Part shown: positions 56,401 to 62,538 of the stretch, one piece after another
Numbering within the stretch: the stretch's first letter is position 1
How the letters are laid out: each line of letters begins with the position of its first letter
Source: an uncultured Flavobacteriales bacterium
GTDB taxonomy: Bacteria > Bacteroidota > Bacteroidia > Flavobacteriales > Crocinitomicaceae
Assembly (NCBI GenBank): GCA_946480085.1
Contig: CAMLHZ010000001.1
Span: 248,001 to 312,000 of the forward strand
DNA: 64,000 nt
Direction: 5' to 3'
The notes under the pieces: model-generated
What the model was told of the DNA's origin: nothing
What the model saw: only the letters and a program-made list of their open reading frames with translations
Databases searched by the model: none
Translations under genes and position numbers: made by a program

Positions 56401-56537
56401 GTGTCCTCGGCAATAGCCTGGACGAAACCATTGGTTTGATGCCAATCTTTCTGCAGTTTAAGCTCTGATTGAGAATGAGCTGTCGCAAAAAATAGAAAAG
56501 TAAGAACTGTAAACTTTAAATAGCTGAATGCCGTCAT
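53484..56537 (-). CDS. T9SS cargo with GGxFTxxG propeller repeats, paralogue 2
   Basis: 1017 residues. Signal peptide 1-22 (MTAFSYLKFTVLTFLFFATA). Repeats of the same kind as the protein at 46315 run from about 30 to 700 (VYIGGDFSAVG, WFIGGTFTQIGDYQRN, LYVGGNFSIVGGQSR). Unlike that paralogue it has one GCDS-type repeat (YYWSVDQNTYSCSG, YGCDSTVILNLTI) of the kind found in the ELW protein between them. The type A sorting domain ends GKAVKRVVKN. Upstream, a minus-strand TAATTTCG (56567-56560) with TTG 18 bp ahead may be the promoter. Shared modules point to recombination among the three neighbours. Confidence 0.88.
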   Translation of the reverse strand: MTAFSYLKFTVLTFLFFATAHSQSELKLQKDWHQTNGFVQAIAEDTTNNVVYIGGDFSAVGPTQQGIALVNSSNGTSSVTIPSTNYTVSKVISDGNGGWFIGGTFTQIGDYQRNGLAHINSQGEVTAWNPDANGGIFDMVLEDNILYVCGSFTSIGGNTINKIARISAITGSASQMTTVTGNVVSLALTNDYIYLAGGFSEVGGEFRSNLARLDKVFCIVDSWTVPVSGGGINQCTIIDNTLIIGGDFSVVGSSNRQRIASINIPTSSVNSWNPGANNFITCLKAVDTMLYVGGNFSIVGGQSRTQLASFNIQTGALTAWNPIVNSTVHCIEIYADTLYVGGGFTTINSVPRQRAAAINRFNSTVYDWDPSMNEIVTSILRFNGQLFLTGNFSSFNQVSRKYFAALNAQTGELLPFSLNLDGNITALDVANEHLYLGGNFSTINGITRSHLGSIDLINETVTSWNPNPNAPGSINRIIHNDTALFIAGYYSNIAGMNRNGVSSFNLFNQSINTWNPNPNVGAYLFELFIEDTTIYLGGHFNTIGGLTRNNFAQVSLLNGTCGSLLASTNNNVFTIELIDNNIYLGGAFTTINGQNRSYAGAVDCSNGNLLSWEPGINNFINGIVKIDSDYAFIGGNFYLNQSSSLVSNLQTGFVSPQDLRFNNTRKLFKSPGRILHGGGTSSINGFYNMGLGTLKICSPTETQINVSSDTPYYWSVDQNTYSCSGAYSHTLVDIYGCDSTVILNLTITSSPIENTFSLPSDPNNCVGEFAVDLSGNGDFELDVDNGAQTATSSGYSLFTGLCPGVHDLQIVNSCGDTTTTQFVIPVDTNYVFTNPFIDSLAQDSLGTTIEDCDIYYAGIDTAYIDSIWATGNTVNVIWNIVDSNGSNLDTTSYELNNGNGVYWLQLSVFCPTKALGDYFTVTESIYFEDGTISTAGIGDWQETDILIYPNPTNNLVTVSFEGNKAELTIYDSQGKVIQNRSSIHSVEHVSLKDIQTGVYFFEIVTDEGKAVKRVVKN

Positions 56538-56587
56538 AATTTATGTGGTTTGTTGCCTTCGAAATTAGTAAAAACACCGTAAAAACA

Positions 56588-56619
56588 AAAATCCGCCCAG
56601 TTTTCACCAAGCGGATTTT
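56588..56619 (-). terminator. Terminator after gcvP
   Basis: A 9-bp stem, AAAATCCGC/GCGGATTTT, with a 14-nt loop. On the minus strand it ends in TTTTTGTTTTT. It lies about 50 bp beyond the gcvP stop codon. Confidence 0.75.
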
Positions 56620-56650
56620 CAATATTTATTTTTTCCTCAAGTTACGAGGG

Positions 56651-56672
56651 TAGCCGAGCGGAGTCGAGGCTA
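56651..56672. repeat. Dispersed palindromic element that supplies the gcvP stop codon
   Basis: TAGCC (56651-56655) and GGCTA (56668-56672) enclose the core GAGCGGAGTCGA. The gcvP stop codon TAG (56672-56670, minus strand) lies inside the element, so the present C terminus (ending HVEA) is set by it. Confidence 0.6.
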
Positions 56673-59507
56673 AGCCTCCACATGCATATAGCTCTCCACA
56701 CTCGGACAAGAACAAACTAAGTTTCTGTCTCCGTATGCGTTGTCTACTCTGCGAACCGGAACCCAATATTTCCACTCTTTCAAGTAAGCAACCGGATAAG
56801 CAGCTTCTTGTGGAGTGTATGGGTAATTCCATTCTTTGTTGATGATACAATCTGCCGTGTGCGGCGCGTTCTTCAACAAGTTATTTTCTTTATCTGCTTT
56901 ACCGTTTTCAATGTCTCTGATCTCCTGACGGATTTTGATCATTGCTTCAATGAAACGGTCTAACTCTTCTTTATCTTCTGATTCTGTTGGCTCAACCATC
57001 AATGTTCCAGCAACCGGGAATGATACCGTAGGTGCGTGGAAATTGAAATCGATCAAACGCTTCGCCATATCAGCTACTTCAACATCTGCTGTTTTCTTGA
57101 AGTCACGACAATCCAAAATCATTTCGTGAGCTACTGTTCCGTTGGCTCCTGAATACAATACGTCGTAATGACCTTTCAATTTCGCTGCAATGTAGTTGGC
57201 ATTCAAAATAGCCGCTTCCGTAGACTCTCTCAAACCTTGTGCTCCCAACATTTTGATGTATCCGTACGAGATCAACAAGATCAAGGCGCTTCCGTATGGC
57301 GCTGCAGAAACCGCGTGAATTGGAGTTGAACCTCCTGCTGCAATAACTGGGTTGCTTGGTAAGAACGGTGCTAAGTGAGCAGCCACTCCAATTGGTCCCA
57401 TTCCTGGTCCACCACCTCCGTGAGGAATGGCGAATGTTTTGTGTAAGTTCAAGTGACAAACGTCTGCTCCAATGTTTCCTGGATTGGTCAATCCAACCTG
57501 AGCGTTCATGTTTGCACCATCCATATAAACTTGTCCACCATTCTCGTGAATGATAGATGTAATCTCGCGAATTCCTTCTTCGTAAACTCCGTGAGTAGAA
57601 GGATAAGTTACCATTAAACCAGCCAATTCGTTTCCGATTTGGTTTGCAACAGCTCTTAACTCGTCGATATTGATGTTTCCGTTTTCGTCACAACCTGTTA
57701 CAACCACTTCCATTCCTGCCATAACTGCAGAAGCTGGATTGGTTCCGTGTGCCGATGATGGAATAATCATTTTTGTACGTTGCTTGTCGCCACGACTTTC
57801 ATGATAAGCCTTAATTACCATCAAACCTGCGTATTCTCCTTGCGCTCCAGAGTTTGGTTGTAAAGACATTGCTGCAAATCCGGTAGACTCACACAAATCT
57901 TGCTCCAACTGACGGAACATCGCGTGGTAACCAGCAGCCTGATCAACTGGCGCAAACGGGTGCATGTTCGCAAACTGAGGATTCGTAATAGGAATCAATT
58001 CAGAAGCTGCGTTCAGTTTCATGGTACAAGATCCCAATGGAATCATAGAGTGAACTAATGAAAGATCTTTGTTTTCTAAACGCTTCAAGTAACGCATCAT
58101 TTTTGATTCTGAATGATGACTGTTAAACGTTGCATGTGTGAAAACACCGTCAGTTCTTAAGTTGAAATCTGATATCGACACTTTTCGGTTATCGAGCGGA
58201 GTCGAGATACCGAAAATATTTAAGATCGTTGCTACATCTTCTGAAGTATGAGGCTCACCGAAGCTAATCGTCAACTCACTTTCGTTGATAATGCGGAAGT
58301 TCATTTCTTTTGCTTCTGCTGCAGCTTTAATTTTAGCTGTATCCACTCCGCTTACCCAAATCGTATCGAAGAAAGAATCAGAAACCACCTGAATTCCTGC
58401 TGCTTTTAATCCTGCCGCAGTTGAAGTTGCCAAACCGTTAACGTGCTCAGCAATTGCTTTCATTCCTGTCGGACCATGATATACAGCATACATAGAAGCC
58501 ATTACAGCTAATAATGCTTGTGCGGTACAAATATTTGAAGTCGCTTTATCGCGTTTGATATGCTGCTCGCGTGTTTGCAAAGCCATACGCAAAGCCATGT
58601 TATCATCAGCATCTTTTGAAACTCCGATGATACGTCCAGGCATGTTACGTTTGTACTCGTCTTTTGCTGCGAAGAATGCAGCGTGTGGACCACCGTAACC
58701 CATTGGAACTCCAAAACGTTGTGAAGAACCGAAAACTACGTCAGCACCTAATGAACCCGGAGATTTCAACAAAACCAAAGAAAGAATATCTGCTGCAACC
58801 GCAACTTTCAATCCTTCATTTTTGGAAATGAATCCACCCAAGTCAATAATATGTCCGTTTGCATCTGGATATTGAACGATAGCACCAAAATAAGTTCCAT
58901 CGTTAGTAAAAGAAGTTTCGTCACCTTCTACCAATTCAATTCCTAAATTCAATGCTCTTCCAAGTACGACTTCTTTCGTCTGTGGAAATGCATTTTTAGA
59001 GATGAAGAATTTATTTACACCGTCTTTCACCTCCTGACGAGAACGTGAGTTCCAGAATAAGATCATTGCTTCTGAAGCTGCGGTCCCTTCATCTAGAAGA
59101 GAGGCATTCGCAATTTCCATTCCCGTCAATTCCAACACCATCGTCTGGAAATTCAACAATGCCTCTAAACGACCTTGAGAAATTTCAGCCTGGTAAGGAG
59201 TGTAAGCCGTATACCATCCCGGATTCTCCAGTACGTTACGTAAAATCACAGAAGGAACAATTGTTTCATTGTATCCTAAACCAATAAACGATTTGAAAAC
59301 CTTGTTTTGCTTTCCAAGCGCAGTGATGTGCTGTAAATATTCCTGCTCTGTTAAAGCGTTATCGATCTTAAGCTCTCCGGCCAGACGAATATGAGAAGGG
59401 ATTGTTTTGTCAATTAGTTCCTGAACCGATTTTACGCCAATTGCAGAAAGCATTTCTGATTTTTCTGTAGCGTTAGGTCCAATGTGACGGGATGAAAATA
59501 AGCTCAT
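56670..59507 (-). CDS. gcvP: Glycine dehydrogenase (decarboxylating), P protein
   Basis: 945 residues, the normal full-length homodimeric form. It decarboxylates glycine with pyridoxal phosphate and passes the aminomethyl group to the H protein of the glycine cleavage system. The N-terminal half starts MSLFSSRHIGPNATEKSEML. The PLP lysine is in the C-terminal half, HLNLHKTFAIPHGGGGPGMG (Lys near 690). SMIPLGSCTMKLNAASE and MQPNSGAQGEYAGL-type motifs (SLQPNSGAQGEYAGL) are intact. The inter-domain linker GISTPLDN (about 432-439) is encoded by a copy of the dispersed palindromic element, and another copy gives the stop codon. Expression is driven from a good promoter just upstream. The other gcv genes are not in this window. 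Confidence 0.97.
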   Translation of the reverse strand: MSLFSSRHIGPNATEKSEMLSAIGVKSVQELIDKTIPSHIRLAGELKIDNALTEQEYLQHITALGKQNKVFKSFIGLGYNETIVPSVILRNVLENPGWYTAYTPYQAEISQGRLEALLNFQTMVLELTGMEIANASLLDEGTAASEAMILFWNSRSRQEVKDGVNKFFISKNAFPQTKEVVLGRALNLGIELVEGDETSFTNDGTYFGAIVQYPDANGHIIDLGGFISKNEGLKVAVAADILSLVLLKSPGSLGADVVFGSSQRFGVPMGYGGPHAAFFAAKDEYKRNMPGRIIGVSKDADDNMALRMALQTREQHIKRDKATSNICTAQALLAVMASMYAVYHGPTGMKAIAEHVNGLATSTAAGLKAAGIQVVSDSFFDTIWVSGVDTAKIKAAAEAKEMNFRIINESELTISFGEPHTSEDVATILNIFGISTPLDNRKVSISDFNLRTDGVFTHATFNSHHSESKMMRYLKRLENKDLSLVHSMIPLGSCTMKLNAASELIPITNPQFANMHPFAPVDQAAGYHAMFRQLEQDLCESTGFAAMSLQPNSGAQGEYAGLMVIKAYHESRGDKQRTKMIIPSSAHGTNPASAVMAGMEVVVTGCDENGNINIDELRAVANQIGNELAGLMVTYPSTHGVYEEGIREITSIIHENGGQVYMDGANMNAQVGLTNPGNIGADVCHLNLHKTFAIPHGGGGPGMGPIGVAAHLAPFLPSNPVIAAGGSTPIHAVSAAPYGSALILLISYGYIKMLGAQGLRESTEAAILNANYIAAKLKGHYDVLYSGANGTVAHEMILDCRDFKKTADVEVADMAKRLIDFNFHAPTVSFPVAGTLMVEPTESEDKEELDRFIEAMIKIRQEIRDIENGKADKENNLLKNAPHTADCIINKEWNYPYTPQEAAYPVAYLKEWKYWVPVRRVDNAYGDRNLVCSCPSVESYMHVEA
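58182..58216. repeat. Dispersed palindromic element read in frame inside gcvP
   Basis: TTTTCGGT (58182-58189) and ACCGAAAA (58209-58216) flank the core ATCGAGCGGAGTCGAGAT. This is the same hairpin design as the intergenic terminators, yet it lies inside the gcvP coding frame in the linker between the two halves of the protein and causes no frameshift. Confidence 0.75.
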
Positions 59508-59557
59508 GTTTTTTCCTCAAATTATGTAGGTACTGTTTTCCTGTAAAATAGGATGTG

Positions 59558-59588
59558 CAAATATACTCTGTAATTGAAAAATACACAA
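59558..59588 (-). promoter_or_regulatory. Bacteroidota-type promoter of gcvP
   Basis: On the minus strand TTG (59588-59586), 20-bp spacer, TATATTTG (59565-59558), a full TAnnTTTG match. The start codon lies about 50 bp downstream, leaving a leader of roughly 44 nt. I see no glycine riboswitch in it. Confidence 0.72.
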
Positions 59589-59718
59589 GCTACTTAAGCA
59601 GGTGAAATTGTAATGTTAACTGTTTTTTTATTTTTTGTTCTAAATCGCAGATGACATAGGGATATGAATGTTTTTTTGCCTTTTATTTTAGTTGTCAACT
59701 GAACACAGAAACCGCTCT

Positions 59719-60135
59719 TTACAAATACCTTGCGTCAATTCCTTTGGCGATAAATTCTCCAGCCAAATTTTGTTCCCGGTCGTAAAGCAAAATAACTTGT
59801 TTTAGATTAGGTAGCAGCTTAATGTCTTCAGTTGATGTAATATTGAATTCATCACCTTGCCCATCCCAGAATGGAGTAATTTGGTGATAAACGGTGTGGT
59901 AGTTTTGATCCAGAATCTCCACTTGCGCTAATAATTCTTCAGGAATCTCCAGATCTTTAAGGTACTTTTTCGTCCCGGCAACGGCTTTACTCGGATGCTT
60001 TGCACGATCAATCTTCGACCATTTCTCTGTACCAACAAATGCCTTCAAATCAAAAATAGGCAGTAACAGCTTCTTGCGATACATCAACTGTTCTATGACT
60101 GCCAACTTAAAATTGAGGTCTTTGAATTTTGCCAT
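59719..60135 (-). CDS. Conserved-looking hypothetical protein
   Basis: 138 residues, no signal peptide or membrane segment. It starts MAKFKDLNFKLAVIEQLMY, an amphipathic helix, and has a central basic part (KAVAGTKKYLKDLEIPEELL). It ends in an acidic alpha/beta part: HTVYHQITPFWDGQGDEFNI, then LLPNLKQVILLYD. The latter resembles leucine-rich or SMI1/KNR4-neighbour domains only loosely. It is 7 bp downstream of the small lipoprotein gene on the same strand. Function unknown. Confidence 0.65.
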   Translation of the reverse strand: MAKFKDLNFKLAVIEQLMYRKKLLLPIFDLKAFVGTEKWSKIDRAKHPSKAVAGTKKYLKDLEIPEELLAQVEILDQNYHTVYHQITPFWDGQGDEFNITSTEDIKLLPNLKQVILLYDREQNLAGEFIAKGIDARYL

Positions 60136-60142
60136 TTCGGGC

Positions 60143-60403
60143 CTATTTTTTTTCGCAGCTTTCCTTGCGGCGCATTAACTCTTTTCCACTCATATCCTTA
60201 AAGTCCTTACAAGCTTTTGTTTGTTTCTTGCGAAGCGCTTTCAATTCCTTCACTGATTTTTCTGTTGGCGAACCTTGCAGGATCTCATGTGTTTTCTTAT
60301 TCAGATCGTCACCAACTTTAATACAGTCACACAATTTATCTTCAGCTTCGGAGCAAGAGAAAAGCACTGCAGTAAGGGCAAATACAAAAATGGATTTCTT
60401 CAT
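60143..60403 (-). CDS. Small lipoprotein
   Basis: 86 residues. Lipoprotein signal MKKSIFVFALTAVLFSC with lipobox L-F-S-C (Cys17). The short mature part is highly charged and helical, with three further Cys residues, CDC and an isolated one (DKLCDCIKVGDD; KACKDFKDMSGKEL), plus one near the end (RKESCEKK). Possibly a metal- or disulfide-stabilised periplasmic helix bundle. It precedes the hypothetical gene at 59719. Confidence 0.65.
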   Translation of the reverse strand: MKKSIFVFALTAVLFSCSEAEDKLCDCIKVGDDLNKKTHEILQGSPTEKSVKELKALRKKQTKACKDFKDMSGKELMRRKESCEKK

Positions 60404-60498
60404 GCTTCAAAGATAAGTGTAATTGAATTCCGATAACTAATAGGAATGAAAATATAGAATTGAAAAGAAAATGGTTCAAATATTGAACTTTTAAACAT

Positions 60499-60533
60499 TT
60501 TGAACTTTTGAACTCTCCGAATGTTTAGCTTTG
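60499..60533 (+). promoter_or_regulatory. Promoter of the aminotransferase/omega-amidase operon
   Basis: TTTG (60499-60502), 23-bp spacer, TAGCTTTG (60526-60533), matching TAnnTTTG. ATG follows at 60552. A second TTTG at 60507-60510 is an alternative -33 element. Confidence 0.62.
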
Positions 60534-60551
60534 TTATACTAAGACAATAAC

Positions 60552-61682
60552 ATGCAGACAAAACTTCCCAAAGTTGGAACTACGATATTCTCTACCATGT
60601 CGAAAATGGCAATGGATTACAATGCGATCAACCTTTCACAGGGGTTTCCCAATTTTCCGGTAGATCAAAAATTAGTGCAGTTACTCGAAAAAAACAGCAA
60701 AGACGAGGTTCATCAATACGCTCCAATGGCTGGCTTACCCGTTTTGTTAGAAGGAATAGCGGAGATGATTCATCGCGTTTACAATCGGGAAGTGAACCCT
60801 GGAACCGAAATGTTGGTGACTGCAGGTGCAACTCAGGGAATTTATACTGCAATTCAGGCCTTGGTTCATCCAGGTGAAGAAGTAGTGATTATTGATCCTG
60901 CTTATGATTGCTACGATCCTGCTGTTGCGCTTGCTGGAGGAAAATGCATTCACTTGGCTATGCGACCGGATTTCACAATGGACTGGCACGAGGTGAGAGA
61001 AACCATTAACAACAAGACCAGAATTCTGATCATTAATAATCCACACAACCCAAGTGGGAAGATGCTGAACCAAAATGACTTTGACGAATTGGTTCGTGTG
61101 GTAGCAGACCATCCAAATTTGATTTTGCTTTCAGATGAGGTTTATGAGTTTATCAATTTTGACGAGCCGTATCGCTCAGCTCACGATCATGAGGTTTTAC
61201 GTTCCCGCTCTGTAATCGTTTCTTCTTTTGGAAAGACATTTCATATCACAGGTTGGAAAACCGGATACATGGTTGCTCCCGAACCGATCATGAAAGAAAT
61301 AAAGAAAGTGCATCAATATTTGGTGTTCTCTGTAAACAGTGTGGCGCAAAAAACATTGGCAGAATACATTAAGGAAGTTGATGTTTCTAGTCTCGCCGGA
61401 TTTTACAAAGAGAAACGGGACCTGTTCAGGAGCTTAATGCAGAACAGCCAGTTCGAATTACTGCCTTGCGAAGGAACATATTTTCAAACCGCACGTTTCG
61501 ACAACATTTCAGGACTTTCAGACGTTCAGTTTTGTGAATGGCTGGTGAAAGATGTAGGTGTTGCCGCTATTCCACTTTCTCCATTCTTCGATGATCAGCG
61601 CGATTATCTTACGGTACGATTCTGTTTTGCCAAAACAGACGAAACTTTAATTAAAGCAGCCGATTTGTTATGCAAGATCTAA
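60552..61682 (+). CDS. Methionine-type aminotransferase (YbdL/KAT-like, PLP class I)
   Basis: 376 residues. Class I fold with INLSQGFPNFPVD at 26-38, the substrate-loop region HQYAPMAGLPVL, TAGATQGIYTAI, NNPHNPSGKML, the LSDEVYEF Asp/Tyr pair, and the PLP lysine in SSFGKTFHITGWKTGYMVA (near 230). This subgroup (YbdL, kynurenine-type) prefers methionine and aromatic amino acids, with 2-oxo acids or glutamine as partners. The reading frame overlaps the next gene by 13 nt. The pairing supports a glutamine transaminase/omega-amidase route. Confidence 0.9.
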   Translation: MQTKLPKVGTTIFSTMSKMAMDYNAINLSQGFPNFPVDQKLVQLLEKNSKDEVHQYAPMAGLPVLLEGIAEMIHRVYNREVNPGTEMLVTAGATQGIYTAIQALVHPGEEVVIIDPAYDCYDPAVALAGGKCIHLAMRPDFTMDWHEVRETINNKTRILIINNPHNPSGKMLNQNDFDELVRVVADHPNLILLSDEVYEFINFDEPYRSAHDHEVLRSRSVIVSSFGKTFHITGWKTGYMVAPEPIMKEIKKVHQYLVFSVNSVAQKTLAEYIKEVDVSSLAGFYKEKRDLFRSLMQNSQFELLPCEGTYFQTARFDNISGLSDVQFCEWLVKDVGVAAIPLSPFFDDQRDYLTVRFCFAKTDETLIKAADLLCKI

Positions 61683-62446
61683 GAATTTCAACTGTACAGC
61701 CCAATCAGGTTTGGGAAGATAAACAAGCCAATTTCGCGAATTATGAACGCCTGCTCGAAGATGTTGATGAAACGGATTTGATCGTGTTTCCTGAAATGTT
61801 TCAAACAGGATTCACAATGAACTCTGAGGCTCTTGGAGAAACTATGGAAGGTGAAAGCATTGAATGGCTAAAAAAAACAGCAAGATCTAAGAATGCGGCT
61901 ATTTATACATCATTGATCATCGAAGAGAATGGAAATCACTTCAATCGTGGGGTTTTCATGAAGCCAACTGGTGAATATTCGGTTTACGATAAGCGCCATT
62001 TGTTTGGTCTGGCTAGTGAAGATCAGTTTTTTAAAGCGGGCGATGTGAAAACTATCGTTGAATACAAAGGGTGGAAGATTAACCTGCAAGTTTGCTACGA
62101 TTTACGATTTCCTGAGAATTGCCGAAATAAAACGGTGAATGGAGAACCGGAGTTTGATTTGCTAATTTATGTTGCGAACTGGCCTGAAAGACGAATCAAG
62201 CATTGGTCCGCCCTAATTTTAGCCCGGGCAATTGAGAATCAGTGTTATGTAGTTGGAGTAAATAGAGTAGGGGTTGACGCTAACGAACTGAATTATAACG
62301 GATCTAGTGCAGTTATCAATGCTTTAGGCGAAATTATTTCCAACCATTCGAACAATGTGGAATCTGTAGAGCATACGCTACTTTATGCAAGTGATTTGAA
62401 GGAAACCAGGATAAAGTTGCCTTTCTTAAAAGACGTCAAATTTTAA
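61670..62446 (+). CDS. Omega-amidase of the nitrilase superfamily (YafV/Nit2-like)
   Basis: 258 residues. Catalytic triad Glu-Lys-Cys: IVFPEMFQTGF (Glu near 42), VYDKRHLFGLASE (Lys near 107), LQVCYDLRFPE (Cys near 143). MFQTGF and W-P-x-R-R (NWPERRIKHW) are typical of the YafV branch. It hydrolyses alpha-keto acid amides such as 2-oxoglutaramate or 2-oxosuccinamate. It starts inside the last codons of the aminotransferase, so translation is probably coupled. Together the two would salvage methionine by using glutamine as amino donor and clearing the resulting keto-amide. Confidence 0.92.
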   Translation: MQDLRISTVQPNQVWEDKQANFANYERLLEDVDETDLIVFPEMFQTGFTMNSEALGETMEGESIEWLKKTARSKNAAIYTSLIIEENGNHFNRGVFMKPTGEYSVYDKRHLFGLASEDQFFKAGDVKTIVEYKGWKINLQVCYDLRFPENCRNKTVNGEPEFDLLIYVANWPERRIKHWSALILARAIENQCYVVGVNRVGVDANELNYNGSSAVINALGEIISNHSNNVESVEHTLLYASDLKETRIKLPFLKDVKF

Positions 62447-62479
62447 CAGCTTATAAGAAATTTCACCTATTTCACTCAA

Positions 62480-62487
62480 TAAATTTG
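62480..62487 (+). promoter_or_regulatory. -7 promoter element of the last cargo gene
   Basis: TAAATTTG matches TAnnTTTG, about 52 bp before the ATG at 62539. No clear TTG lies at -33. Confidence 0.42.
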
Positions 62488-62538
62488 CATTAAGAAGATG
62501 TAGATTTTATTTTAGCAATTCAAAATTTAAAAGTAACT

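Noticed and set aside
59508..59718. Glycine riboswitch upstream of gcvP
   Set aside because: The likely leader after the promoter at 59558 is only about 44 nt, too short for the aptamer, and no paired elements are visible.
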